Of a stretch of DNA of 64,000 nucleotides, positions 19,500-27,714 are shown one piece after another. Within the stretch, counting starts at the first letter, position 1. Each line of letters starts with the position of its first letter. The notes beneath the pieces are model-generated. The model was not told the origin of the DNA, did no database searches, and saw only the letters and a program-made list of their open reading frames with translations. The position numbers were made by a program, and so were the translations under genes. Source of the DNA: Aegicerativicinus sediminis (GTDB lineage Bacteria > Bacteroidota > Bacteroidia > Flavobacteriales > Flavobacteriaceae); NCBI RefSeq assembly GCF_015476115.1, contig NZ_CP064295.1, forward strand, positions 2,536,001 through 2,600,000, in the 5' to 3' direction.

Positions 19500-21164
19500 T
19501 TAAAACAAACCAGATATTTTCCCTTCCGGTGAAATGGAAATATTCTCTGCAGAGGGAGTTTCGGGTAAACCGGGCATTCTTAAAATATTTCCGGCAATTG
19601 GAATTATAAAACCGGCACCTGCGGCCAATTCAAATTCCCTAATATTGATGTCAAAATTTTCAGGTCGCCCTAATTGTTTTTCATCATCACTAAGGCTTTT
19701 TTGTGTTTTGGCCATACAAATAGGAAGATTGCCATACCCCATTTTTTCATAACGGTTAAGTTGTGCTTTAGCCTTATTGGACAGAATTACATGGTTAGCG
19801 CCATAAATGGTTTTGCATACCTTTTCCATTTTTTCTCTAATGCTATCTTCGAGTTGATAGGTTGGGGTGTATTTTGTGCTGCATTTTTCAGTAGCCTCAA
19901 CAACTTTAGATGCTAAATCTGTGCATCCATTACCTCCTTCAGCCCAGCCATTATTTAACGCAACAGGCACCCCTAAACTATTACAATGTTGTATAAGCAA
20001 ATCTTTTTCTCGCTCGGTATCACTCACAAAGGAATTAATTGAGACAACTATTGGCACATTGAATGTTTGTAAGCTTTTAATATGGCGTTCCAAATTAGGG
20101 AGGCCAGCCATTAAGGCAGCTGTATCCTCTTCTTTAAGTTCATTCAGGCTTTTTCCGCCATGGTACTTAAGTGCCCTAATGGTTGCCACTAAAACAATTG
20201 CTTTGGGTGAAAGTCCAGCTGCCCTACATTTGATGTTCAAAAATTTCTCAGCACCTAAGTCTGCTCCAAACCCCGCCTCGGTAACAGTAAAATTTGCTAA
20301 TGCTAGTCCAGTTTTGGTGGCAATTATAGAATTTGTTCCTTGCGCAATGTTTGCGAATGGCCCTCCGTGGATTATTGCCGGGTTTCCTTCCAGGGTTTGA
20401 ACCAGATTTGGTTTAATAGCATCCTTTAAAAGAACTGCCATAGCACCCTGTGCATTTAAATCTTTTGCATAGATTGGTTTGCCATCAAAAGTAGAGCCTA
20501 TTAGAATTTGGCCTATGCGTTCTTTAAGGTCCTCAAAATCTTTGCTTAGGCACAATATTGCCATAATCTCGGAAGCCGCTGTTATGTCAAATCCAGATTC
20601 GCGTGGAATACCACCAGCCTTTCCGCCTAAAGCCACAATAATATTACGTAAGCTACGGTCATTCATATCCATGCAGCGTTTCCAAGTTACCGTGCGTGGA
20701 TCTATATTTAAATTTCTGTTTTTACTTTGTATGTTGTTATCTATGAGGGCTGCTAATAAATTATTCGCCTTTTCAATAGCATTAAAATCACCAGTGAAAT
20801 GCAAATTGATATCCTCCATTGGAATAACCTGACTCCAACCTCCTCCAGCAGCACCCCCTTTTATTCCAAATACCGGGCCTAAACTCGGTTCTCTTAGAAC
20901 AACAACTGTTTTTTTCCCAATTTTGTTAAGGCCATCAGCCAAACCAATTGAAGTTGTTGTTTTTCCTTCTCCCGCAGGGGTAGGTGTAATCGCTGTTACC
21001 AATACCAGATTTCCTTCGGATTTATGAGTTATTTTTAAATCTAAAGGAATTTTAGCCTTATACTTTCCGTATAATTCTAATTGGCCTTCATTTAATCCTA
21101 GTTTTTCCGCTATTTCTTGAATCCGTTGAGGTTGAACGCTTTGTGAGATTTCAATATCTGTCAT
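19500..21164 (-). CDS. fhs: Formate--tetrahydrofolate ligase
   Basis: 554 residues, full length for the family. It converts formate, ATP and tetrahydrofolate to 10-formyl-THF for one-carbon metabolism in the cytoplasm. The P-loop region TPTPAGEGKTTTSIGLADGL, the REPSLGPVFGIKGGAAGGG block, the NLHFTGDFNAI segment and TEAGFGADLGAEKF are diagnostic. The ATG at 21164 is preferred over an in-frame TTG three codons upstream. It has no functional link to its neighbours that I can see and appears to be a single gene. Confidence 0.97.
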   Translation of the reverse strand: MTDIEISQSVQPQRIQEIAEKLGLNEGQLELYGKYKAKIPLDLKITHKSEGNLVLVTAITPTPAGEGKTTTSIGLADGLNKIGKKTVVVLREPSLGPVFGIKGGAAGGGWSQVIPMEDINLHFTGDFNAIEKANNLLAALIDNNIQSKNRNLNIDPRTVTWKRCMDMNDRSLRNIIVALGGKAGGIPRESGFDITAASEIMAILCLSKDFEDLKERIGQILIGSTFDGKPIYAKDLNAQGAMAVLLKDAIKPNLVQTLEGNPAIIHGGPFANIAQGTNSIIATKTGLALANFTVTEAGFGADLGAEKFLNIKCRAAGLSPKAIVLVATIRALKYHGGKSLNELKEEDTAALMAGLPNLERHIKSLQTFNVPIVVSINSFVSDTEREKDLLIQHCNSLGVPVALNNGWAEGGNGCTDLASKVVEATEKCSTKYTPTYQLEDSIREKMEKVCKTIYGANHVILSNKAKAQLNRYEKMGYGNLPICMAKTQKSLSDDEKQLGRPENFDINIREFELAAGAGFIIPIAGNILRMPGLPETPSAENISISPEGKISGLF

Positions 21165-21233
21165 ATAAGCCAATACTTAGTTAGTCCTACAAAATAGGAA
21201 ATTTAGAAGACTTTTTTGGATAAGAATTTTCGT

Positions 21234-21614
21234 TTAGCTAAACAGCGGGTTGTATAATTTTCTATTGTAATGTACCAAAACAAAATTGAGAATTGCAACT
21301 ACAAATGCTGGCCAATTTTCCATCAAATCTTGGTTTGAAATACTGAAAATCAAGAATGCTAAGCTTAATGGAAATAGAACAATCAGTAAAAATGGAACCC
21401 ATTTGTTAAGTAAAATGAGAACGCCAACAATTATTTCAAATATATATAGTGCAGGAAGGTACGCAGCTACCGAATCAATAAACGCTTTTGAACTGTCTGG
21501 CATGGCCCCATAGCCAGTTGGAATGAAATGTAAAAATTGATTTAATGCGTACAGTATTAAAAACAAACCAAGAAAAATACGGAGAAATTTGTAGGTGGAA
21601 TCGGTGGTTTTCAT
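21234..21614 (-). CDS. DoxX-like small membrane protein
   Basis: 126 residues from the ATG at 21614. The frame is open for 13 codons upstream, but the promoter lies inside that extension. Four transmembrane helices are visible: LRIFLGLFLILYALNQ, ALYIFEIIVGVLILL, FLLIVLFPLSLAFLIF and AFVVAILNFVLVHY. The pattern is that of DoxX-like proteins, a broad group that includes a subunit of archaeal thiosulfate:quinone oxidoreductase. It contains no cysteine. The promoter has the same layout as those of sqr and the persulfide dioxygenase gene, so a role in sulfide or thiosulfate metabolism is inferred, not shown. Confidence 0.7.
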   Translation of the reverse strand: MKTTDSTYKFLRIFLGLFLILYALNQFLHFIPTGYGAMPDSSKAFIDSVAAYLPALYIFEIIVGVLILLNKWVPFLLIVLFPLSLAFLIFSISNQDLMENWPAFVVAILNFVLVHYNRKLYNPLFS

Positions 21615-21650
21615 GTTGGATAATTTTAGAATGTTATAGTTATGTTTGAA

Positions 21651-21658
21651 CAAAAATA
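21651..21658 (-). promoter_or_regulatory. -7 element TATTTTTG of the DoxX-like gene
   Basis: A TAnnTTTG match on the minus strand, 36 bp upstream of the ATG. No TTTG -33 box accompanies it. A 14-bp dyad lies 22 bp upstream, the same spacing as in the sqr and persulfide dioxygenase promoters. Confidence 0.65.
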
Positions 21659-21678
21659 CACCGTCAATGTAGAGATTA

Positions 21679-21696
21679 TTATGACATATGTCATAA
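21679..21696. promoter_or_regulatory. 18-bp perfect palindrome, putative Crp/Fnr-type operator
   Basis: TTATGACATATGTCATAA is a perfect 18-bp inverted repeat with a core of 5-4-5 layout (ATGAC-ATAT-GTCAT, 21681-21694). It overlaps the stop codon of the araC gene and lies 22 bp before the TATTTTTG box of the DoxX-like gene. The centre is about -41 relative to the predicted transcription start, the class II activator position. The half-site differs from GTAAC at the sqr and persulfide dioxygenase promoters at its first and third bases. Confidence 0.65.
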
Positions 21697-22716
21697 AAAG
21701 GCGGAGCCGTTTTTCTGTTTTAATTCTGATGGATTTACACCATACTCTTCCTTGAAAATCTTAGAAAAATAGCTACGACTATTTAGCCCAACTATGTCAC
21801 ATATCTCTGATATTGTCTTATCTGTATTTTCTACCAAATGCCTTGCTAATTGCATTCGCTGCTTTTGAATATATTGATTTACCGATTTTTCAAATAATTT
21901 TTGAAACCCGCTTTGCAATTTGTTTCCATTTAAACCAACGTGTTGGGATATATCTTGAATTGAAATACTACCATGTATATTTTGATCTATAAATTCTGCC
22001 GCTTTTCGTATCTGCTTTAATTCTGATGTCCGCAGAATTTTTCTATCTGAGGTAGCAAGAAGATCATCTTCAAACTGCATTATTTGACGGGTTAGAATTA
22101 AATTAGATTTCCCTTCCAAATAAACACGTTTTAGAAATTCCTGCCCTTCAAATTGGTGCATTTGATCAAACATATTTGCCAGTTGAAGGCTATAAAATCC
22201 TTCATAATAGAATTCCTCATTTGCATCGACGTCATAGAATATTTTTCTAGTTGTCGGTTCTAGGCTTTCAAGTTCACATTTAGATTTTTCCAGAAACTGT
22301 TTTCTAGACAGTTCTAAGCTGCTAATTTTGGTTGTAACATTTTTCTGGAAATGTAAAATATGGCCATGGTTATTACTACTGGCAACCATGGCATTTTGAT
22401 GCTGTTTTAGTTGGTGAGATTTTTTGCTATTTTCAAAACAATGGGTAATTGTCCCTTCAAGGCAATAAAGAAACTTTAATGGATGAATCTTGTTTACGAT
22501 AAACTTTAACTCAATATCGTCATTGAAGGTGCAATCATATTGAATTATTCCCATGCCACTTTCAAAATCGATACCCATTACCGTTCCAGTACCAAAAGAC
22601 TCTGGAATTACAAGTTTGTATTGATCGCAACTTTGGGTAAAGGTAGTATTCATGGCCTCTGCAAGATTTTCGATAACTTCATGCAGGGGCAGCGATTGCA
22701 CCAAAAGAGTCTTCAT
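21691..22716 (-). CDS. AraC family transcriptional regulator
   Basis: 341 residues. The C-terminal ~100 residues form the double helix-turn-helix of AraC proteins (SIQDISQHVGLNGNKLQSGF, then the second helix pair ending SRSYFSKIFKEEYGVNPSEL). The N-terminal ~220 residues are a divergent sensing domain without a recognised ligand fold, containing a CFENSKKSHQLKQHQ cupin-like stretch. It lies between the YeeE pair and the DoxX-like gene on the same strand. A short GC-rich hairpin plus T run near its stop codon may separate it from the DoxX-like gene. Its targets are unknown. Confidence 0.88.
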   Translation of the reverse strand: MKTLLVQSLPLHEVIENLAEAMNTTFTQSCDQYKLVIPESFGTGTVMGIDFESGMGIIQYDCTFNDDIELKFIVNKIHPLKFLYCLEGTITHCFENSKKSHQLKQHQNAMVASSNNHGHILHFQKNVTTKISSLELSRKQFLEKSKCELESLEPTTRKIFYDVDANEEFYYEGFYSLQLANMFDQMHQFEGQEFLKRVYLEGKSNLILTRQIMQFEDDLLATSDRKILRTSELKQIRKAAEFIDQNIHGSISIQDISQHVGLNGNKLQSGFQKLFEKSVNQYIQKQRMQLARHLVENTDKTISEICDIVGLNSRSYFSKIFKEEYGVNPSELKQKNGSAFL

Positions 22717-22818
22717 TTCAGAAAATGTCAGGTTAGATTATAACTGCCTATTGTGTTAAAAATAGCAATTATTTTCAATTTAACATTTTACAGAAAATCC
22801 TCCAAATTACCTATAACA

Positions 22819-23232
22819 CTAGTGTGGTAATTTGTCTCTCAATAAACCATAAATGAAAGTGCCGACCAATGCGGAAACAAAAAGTACCAAAACAGGGATG
22901 TAACCGGCACCCAATAAGGTAAAGATAGGTCCTGGACATGCTCCTACTAAACCCCATCCTAAACCGAAAATTATACCTCCTATGAGGTACCTAGGAATAC
23001 TCATGTCTTTGTCAGAAAAAACAATTGGTTCGCCGTAGATGGATTTGATTTTAAACCGTTTAATTACTTGCACAATTATCACCCCTAGAATTACAGCTGA
23101 ACCGATTATGCCGTACATTAAGAACGCATCAAATTTAAACATTTCATAAATCCTAAACCACGATGCAGCCTCAGATTTGAACATGGTAATTCCAAATAGC
23201 ATCCCTATGATTAAATATATAAGTGTTCTCAT
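22819..23232 (-). CDS. YeeE/YedE-type transporter, second half (DUF6691-like)
   Basis: 137 residues with about four transmembrane helices. The key motif is GLVGACPGPIFTLLGAG, with the cysteine placed as in YeeE/YedE sulfur-compound transporters (TsuA type), in which conserved cysteines relay thiosulfate through the membrane. The neighbouring gene encodes the other half, with the GGCTSGH motif. In many proteobacteria the two halves occur likewise as adjacent small genes. The start ATG at 23232 lies 2 bp after the upstream stop, so the two are co-translated. A thiosulfate or related sulfur transport role fits the sqr/persulfide dioxygenase island. Confidence 0.85.
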   Translation of the reverse strand: MRTLIYLIIGMLFGITMFKSEAASWFRIYEMFKFDAFLMYGIIGSAVILGVIIVQVIKRFKIKSIYGEPIVFSDKDMSIPRYLIGGIIFGLGWGLVGACPGPIFTLLGAGYIPVLVLFVSALVGTFIYGLLRDKLPH

Positions 23233-23234
23233 TT

Positions 23235-23792
23235 TTAAAATATTATTGGGTATAATAAATACACCATAATTAAACCTCCGATAAAAAATCCTATTGTTGC
23301 AATCAATGATGGCAATTGTAAATTGCTCAAACCTGAAATTGCATGTCCTGAGGTGCAGCCACCTGCATATCTAGAACCAAAACCTATTAACAATCCCCCA
23401 ATTATCAAAAGCCCCAAGTATTTAGGGTCAGAAAAGACAGACATTGAGAAAAATTTGTCAGGAGCATATGCTGCTCCTGCAGTTTCAAATCCATATGATT
23501 TTAATTCCTCAATGGTATCCGCAGAAATATGAACTGCAGGATCTGTTGTTAAATAATTAGCAGCTATATAACCACCAATTATAGTGCCTATAACAACTAC
23601 CAAATTCCAACGCTGTGCTTTCCAATCGAACTTAAAAAACTCTGCCCGTTTGTCTGCACCACACATAGTACACATAGTTCGGAGGTTAGCAGACATGCCA
23701 AAATTTTTGCCAACGATTATTAAGAGAAACATAATAAACGCTATCATAGGGCCAGAAACATACCAAGGCCAGGGGTCATAAATCCAATTCAT
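23235..23792 (-). CDS. YeeE/YedE-type thiosulfate transporter, first half
   Basis: 185 residues with four to five transmembrane helices. The diagnostic motif is GSRYAGGCTSGHAISGL, whose Cys is part of the YeeE/YedE transport path. A second cysteine pair (TMCTMCGADKRAEFF) lies on a loop after the first helix. Together with the downstream gene it would make one functional transporter for thiosulfate or a related sulfur compound. It lies 111 bp downstream of sqr, but a strong terminator stands between them, and no TAnnTTTG box was found in that gap (the best is TAACATTG with one mismatch). Expression may be by readthrough or from a weak promoter. Confidence 0.87.
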   Translation of the reverse strand: MNWIYDPWPWYVSGPMIAFIMFLLIIVGKNFGMSANLRTMCTMCGADKRAEFFKFDWKAQRWNLVVVIGTIIGGYIAANYLTTDPAVHISADTIEELKSYGFETAGAAYAPDKFFSMSVFSDPKYLGLLIIGGLLIGFGSRYAGGCTSGHAISGLSNLQLPSLIATIGFFIGGLIMVYLLYPIIF

Positions 23793-23845
23793 TTTTTATT
23801 TATTTTTTGCAATGTTAATCATAAAATTCAACTGTTCTAAAAAAA

Positions 23846-23873
23846 GGAGATGGAGTTAAAAACTTCCATCTCC
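23846..23873 (-). terminator. Rho-independent terminator after sqr
   Basis: The stem GGAGATGGA/TCCATCTCC (9 bp, 23846-23854 with 23865-23873) is followed on the minus strand by seven T. It lies 30 bp after the sqr stop codon and separates sqr from the transporter genes. Confidence 0.85.
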
Positions 23874-23903
23874 TGCTATTTAGGGAGTCTTATAAGGGTT
23901 ATT

Positions 23904-25151
23904 TTATACTTGTTTTCCTTTAAGCATCTTATTCCAATATAGATACGGTAACATATATTTTTTTAACATCCATAATCTCCAATGCTCTTTGCTGGAATCG
24001 GCTATAAGCATTTTCTTCAAATTCGGATCTGGTGTGAAATTATTGTCATAATCAAACTCTGCCAGTACCATTTTGCCGTAGTCTGTTACCAATGGGCAAG
24101 AAGAATATCCGTTGTAAGGTTTAAAATGACTTGCCTTATGCTCGATATTGGCTAAAATTTGAGCAACTATAATAGGAACTTGTTTTCTAATCGCTGCGCC
24201 AGTTTTTGCAGTCGGTAAACCAGCCACATCACCCACTCCATAAATATTGTCGAATTTATTGTGCTGCAGGGTGTGATGGTCTACATCTAACCATTTTTCT
24301 GCATTCACCAAAGTGGAATTTCTAACGAAATCTGGTGCCACTGATGGAGGCGCTAAGTGAAGCATATCGTAATGGATTCCAACGAGATCTCCATCTTTTT
24401 CTATATTCAAATCCTTATGGTTATACTCATCCTCATGTTCAGCCATTGCATACCATGCAATTTTATTTTTGCTATCAATTTTTTTCAACATGTAACCAAA
24501 CCGCAGATTGATGTCTTTTCTGTCGACTACCTCTAATAATGTCTTTTTAATTTCCGGTACACCAAAAATCACGGTACCAGGAGTTGCAAAAACTACTTCA
24601 GTGTTATTTCGTTTTCCATGCTTTCTGAAATAACTTTCAGATAAATACATGATTTTTTGAGGGGCTCCACCACATTTTATTGGAGTTGTGGGTTGTGTAA
24701 AAAGGGCAGTACCTCCTTTAAAGTTTTGAAGAACTTTATAGACATATTTAGGATCTGTATAGACGCTACATACCTCATTTTTATTCATGGTTTCCTCTAG
24801 GCCTTCTACCAAGCTATAATCATAAACCAATCCTGGAGAAAGTACCAAATAATTATAGGATATATCTCCATTATTTGCAGTTGAAACAGAGTTGTTTTCT
24901 GGATTTAATTTTACTGCTTTATCTTTAATCCAAGTTGCTCCTTTTGGAATATAATCCTTCATTGGGCGAGAGGTATTCTCATATTTATACGTTCCTGCAC
25001 CCACCAAAGTCCAAGCGGGTTGGTAGAAATGCGTTTCAGAAGGTTCTATTATGGCTACTTTTAGGTTTTTGTTAGCCCGGAGCAACTGAGCGGCTGTCAT
25101 AATGCCACCGGTTCCTCCTCCAATTACTAAGATATCATATGCTGAATTCAT
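23904..25151 (-). CDS. sqr: Sulfide:quinone oxidoreductase, type II-like
   Basis: 415 residues. A flavoprotein that oxidises sulfide to a persulfide or polysulfide and reduces the quinone pool. The FAD-binding start is ILVIGGGTGGIMTAAQL, followed by the SQR signature EPSETHFYQPAWTLVGAG. The redox cysteines are C160 in TPIKCGGAPQKIMYL and C352 in YSSCPLVTDYGKMVLAEFDY; both segments match the type II (mitochondrial SQOR-like) group. A third cysteine, C128, is also present. The C-terminus (WMLKKYMLPYLYWNKML) is the usual amphipathic membrane anchor. The ATG at 25151 is used; an in-frame GTG precedes it directly. The promoter carries a Crp/Fnr-type dyad. Confidence 0.93.
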   Translation of the reverse strand: MNSAYDILVIGGGTGGIMTAAQLLRANKNLKVAIIEPSETHFYQPAWTLVGAGTYKYENTSRPMKDYIPKGATWIKDKAVKLNPENNSVSTANNGDISYNYLVLSPGLVYDYSLVEGLEETMNKNEVCSVYTDPKYVYKVLQNFKGGTALFTQPTTPIKCGGAPQKIMYLSESYFRKHGKRNNTEVVFATPGTVIFGVPEIKKTLLEVVDRKDINLRFGYMLKKIDSKNKIAWYAMAEHEDEYNHKDLNIEKDGDLVGIHYDMLHLAPPSVAPDFVRNSTLVNAEKWLDVDHHTLQHNKFDNIYGVGDVAGLPTAKTGAAIRKQVPIIVAQILANIEHKASHFKPYNGYSSCPLVTDYGKMVLAEFDYDNNFTPDPNLKKMLIADSSKEHWRLWMLKKYMLPYLYWNKMLKGKQV

Positions 25152-25179
25152 CACCCAATTATTAATTATTTTACAATGC

Positions 25180-25187
25180 CAAAGGTA
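25180..25187 (-). promoter_or_regulatory. -7 element TACCTTTG of sqr
   Basis: A TAnnTTTG match on the minus strand, 29 bp upstream of the sqr ATG. No TTTG -33 element is seen. The GTAAC-N4-GTTAC dyad is 22 bp upstream, which suggests an activator-dependent promoter. Confidence 0.7.
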
Positions 25188-25209
25188 CTTTTATGCCTAA
25201 ATTTTAACG

Positions 25210-25223
25210 GTAACATTTGTTAC
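25210..25223. promoter_or_regulatory. Crp/Fnr-type dyad GTAACATTTGTTAC at the sqr promoter
   Basis: A perfect 5-4-5 inverted repeat, GTAAC-ATTT-GTTAC. Its centre (25216.5) is 36.5 bp from the near edge of the sqr -7 box, about -41 from the predicted start. The same half-sites and the same spacing occur at the persulfide dioxygenase promoter. On the plus side it lies 82 bp before the sterol desaturase ATG, without a matching -7 box at 22 bp. Confidence 0.75.
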
Positions 25224-25255
25224 ATAAATAGCACTATTTTAAGAGATAATGCGGT

Positions 25256-25289
25256 TTTGTATTAATTTGGCACCAATACCCTAAATTTG
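25256..25289 (+). promoter_or_regulatory. Promoter of the sterol desaturase-like gene
   Basis: TTTG at 25256-25259, a 22-bp spacer and TAAATTTG at 25282-25289 match the Bacteroidota consensus TTTG-N17-23-TAnnTTTG. The ATG at 25306 leaves a leader of only about 10-13 nt. Confidence 0.6.
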
Positions 25290-25305
25290 TTATAAGGTAC
25301 AAAAA

Positions 25306-26190
25306 ATGGAAATTCTTAAAGCTTTTTTTGAGGCCATTGGTGGGACAATAAACTGGACCTGGCAATCCATTATCTTTCAGGTTCCTTGGTATGAGAATTA
25401 TTTCTGGGGTTTAATTGTTATTTCATTTGTCGTTTGGGGCTTGGAAATAATTTTTCCATGGAGAAAAGATCAGCCTATAATAAGGAAGGATTTTTGGCTC
25501 GATGCTTTCTATATGTTTTTTAACTTTTTCATTTTTGCCATTGTTATTAGTGGTTTTTATAAGGTTTTAGAACTCGGATTCGCCAATTTGGGAATACACA
25601 TGGATTCTCTTGCCATAATTAATTTGGAAAGTCTACCTAATTGGTTGCAATTAATCTTGTTTTTCGTTGTTCTCGATTTTGTGCAATGGTTCACGCATAT
25701 TTTATTGCACAAATATGATGTGCTATGGCAATTTCACAAAGTTCATCACAGTGTGAAGGAAATGGGATTTGCCGCTCATTTGAGGTACCATTGGATGGAA
25801 AATGTTTTGTATAAACCATTAAAAACATTTGGTGTGATGATTTTGGGTGGTTTTGAACCAGAGCAAGCCTTTATTGTCCATTTTATTGCTATTTCAATCG
25901 GGCATTTAAACCATAGTAACATAAAGTTGACTTATGGACCTTTAAAATACATTTTTAATAATCCGGTGATGCACCTTTACCATCATGCTTATAAATTGCC
26001 TAGGGGAACTTATGGTGTTAATTTTGGGATCAGTTTAAGTGTTTGGGATTATTTGTTCCGCACAAATTATATTCCAGAAGAAAGTGGAACTATAGAACTA
26101 GGATATAGTGGCGATGAGGAAATGCCCAAAAACTTTTGGGGACAGTTGGTTTATGGTTTTGGCAAGAGAAAAGAAAAAAGCGGAGTATAA
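25306..26190 (+). CDS. Sterol desaturase/fatty acid hydroxylase superfamily membrane protein
   Basis: 294 residues with about four transmembrane helices. The di-iron histidine motifs of the superfamily are present: HILLH, FHKVHHS, HLNH and HLYHH. Members hydroxylate or desaturate sterols, hopanoids, fatty acids or ether lipids; the substrate here is unknown. It is divergent from sqr across a 154-bp shared regulatory region and convergent with the persulfide dioxygenase gene. Sterol desaturase-like genes recur near sulfide oxidation genes in Bacteroidota in my recollection, but no mechanistic reason is visible. A hairpin serving the opposite strand covers its stop codon. Confidence 0.88.
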   Translation: MEILKAFFEAIGGTINWTWQSIIFQVPWYENYFWGLIVISFVVWGLEIIFPWRKDQPIIRKDFWLDAFYMFFNFFIFAIVISGFYKVLELGFANLGIHMDSLAIINLESLPNWLQLILFFVVLDFVQWFTHILLHKYDVLWQFHKVHHSVKEMGFAAHLRYHWMENVLYKPLKTFGVMILGGFEPEQAFIVHFIAISIGHLNHSNIKLTYGPLKYIFNNPVMHLYHHAYKLPRGTYGVNFGISLSVWDYLFRTNYIPEESGTIELGYSGDEEMPKNFWGQLVYGFGKRKEKSGV

Positions 26191-26196
26191 CTCCGC
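26180..26196 (-). terminator. Terminator of the persulfide dioxygenase gene, overlapping a stop codon
   Basis: The stem GCGGAGT/ACTCCGC with a 3-nt loop is followed on the minus strand by TTTTTTC. It ends minus-strand transcription 51 bp after the persulfide dioxygenase stop. The hairpin contains the TAA (26188-26190) of the plus-strand sterol desaturase-like gene. Confidence 0.75.
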
Positions 26197-26246
26197 CTTT
26201 CCAGTAAATTAAAATTTGCTATCAATCCTCGTTAGTTTGTCAACTA

Positions 26247-27659
26247 TTATTTTATCGTTGTAGGGCATACATAATCTGAAACTTTTGCCCCTGCTTCTTT
26301 AAGTCCTACAATACCTCCTCCTATATCAATTAAATTATGGATTCCCCTACTTTTCAATATAGAGGATGCGATCATACTTCTATAGCCGCTTTGGCAATGA
26401 ACGTAGAAAGATTTATTTGAAGGAAATTCTGCAAGATGATCATTTATAAAATCCAAAGGTGCGTTTTGAGCATCTACAATATGTTCTGAGGTATATTCTC
26501 CAGGTTTTCTAACATCAAAGATTTCAAGCTTTTCTTCTTTTAAACGTTCAACCACTTCCTCCGCAGGGATAGAAGTTACTTTGTCATATTCAAAACCTTG
26601 TTTTTTCCAATTTTCGAAACCACCTTTCAGATAACCTATTACATAATCAAAACCTACACGAGATAATCTAGTAATTGCTTCTTCTTCCTTGCCTTCGGGA
26701 GAAATTAAAAGTATTTGTTGCTTAACATCACCAATAAGTGCTCCAACCCATGGAGCGAAGCTTCCTTCTAAACCAATAAAAATAGATCTTGGCACATGGC
26801 CTTCCGCAAAATCTTTTTCATTTCTCACATCTAGGATTACGGCATCAGTTTCATTTGCTACAAGCTCAAATTCCTTTGGTTCTAAAGCTTGTGCACCACG
26901 CTTTAAAACATCATCAAAATCTTCATAGCCTTCTTTGTTCATTTGAACATTTAAAGGAAAGTATTGTGGAGGAGGAAGTAATCCATCTGTAACTTCTTTT
27001 ATGAATTCATCCCTTGTCATATCTAACCTTAAAGCATAATTGGTTTCTTTTTGGCCACCAATTGTACCCACGGTTTCTTTGCTTAAATTTTTTCCACAAG
27101 CTGAACCAGCCCCATGTGCAGGGTAAACCAAGACATCATCATCTAACGTCATTATTTTAGACCTAAGACTATCAAACAAAGTTCCGGCTAGTTGTTCTTG
27201 TGTCATATCTGCAGCTTTCTGTGCGAGATCTGGTCTGCCAACATCTCCAAGGAATAGGGTATCCCCACTAAATATAGCGTGGTCTTTCCCATTTTCATCT
27301 TTCAGCAAATAGGTAGTGCTTTCCATTGTATGTCCAGGCGTGTGCAAAACCTTAATTGTGACTTTACCTAATTTGAACTCTTGTTCGTCTTCGGCAATAA
27401 GAGCATCAAATTTTGGATTTGCTAAAGGTCCATAAATAATGGGTGCGCCAGTTTCTTTAGAAAGTGTTACGTGCCCACTTACAAAATCTGCATGGAAGTG
27501 AGTTTCAAAAATATATTTAATTGTTGAATTGTCTTTTTCAGCCCTTTCAATATAGGGACCAACCTCTCTCAGAGGGTCTATGATGGCCACTTCCCCATCA
27601 CTTTCAATATAATAGGCACCTTGTGCAAGGCAACCCGTATATATTTGTTCAATTTTCAT
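26247..27659 (-). CDS. Persulfide dioxygenase-like MBL-fold protein fused to two rhodanese domains
   Basis: 470 residues from the ATG at 27659 (an in-frame GTG lies three codons upstream). The N-terminal metallo-beta-lactamase domain (about 1-240) is of the ETHE1/persulfide dioxygenase type: THFHADFVSGH, HTPGHTMEST, SGDTLFLGDVGRPDL and PAHGAGSACG supply the iron ligands. Two rhodanese domains follow (about 265-355 and 370-465). The first lacks the catalytic Cys (ISPEGKEEE at the active-site loop); the second has it (HCQSGYRS). The fusion should oxidise persulfides from SQR to sulfite and move sulfane sulfur. It follows the crp gene and is driven by a dyad-bearing promoter. Confidence 0.93.
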   Translation of the reverse strand: MKIEQIYTGCLAQGAYYIESDGEVAIIDPLREVGPYIERAEKDNSTIKYIFETHFHADFVSGHVTLSKETGAPIIYGPLANPKFDALIAEDEQEFKLGKVTIKVLHTPGHTMESTTYLLKDENGKDHAIFSGDTLFLGDVGRPDLAQKAADMTQEQLAGTLFDSLRSKIMTLDDDVLVYPAHGAGSACGKNLSKETVGTIGGQKETNYALRLDMTRDEFIKEVTDGLLPPPQYFPLNVQMNKEGYEDFDDVLKRGAQALEPKEFELVANETDAVILDVRNEKDFAEGHVPRSIFIGLEGSFAPWVGALIGDVKQQILLISPEGKEEEAITRLSRVGFDYVIGYLKGGFENWKKQGFEYDKVTSIPAEEVVERLKEEKLEIFDVRKPGEYTSEHIVDAQNAPLDFINDHLAEFPSNKSFYVHCQSGYRSMIASSILKSRGIHNLIDIGGGIVGLKEAGAKVSDYVCPTTIK

Positions 27660-27684
27660 AGTAATCACATTTTATTTTGCTTGA

Positions 27685-27692
27685 CAAAAATA
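27685..27692 (-). promoter_or_regulatory. -7 element TATTTTTG of the persulfide dioxygenase gene
   Basis: A TAnnTTTG match on the minus strand, 26 bp upstream of the ATG. No TTTG -33 box is seen; the dyad 22 bp upstream probably substitutes for it. Confidence 0.7.
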
Positions 27693-27714
27693 CGCTCGGC
27701 TGTAAAATGAGTAA

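Noticed and set aside
23793-23845. A Crp/Fnr-type dyad for the YeeE transporter pair
   Set aside because: No 5-4-5 inverted repeat and no exact TAnnTTTG box was found in the gap; only TAACATTG with one mismatch.
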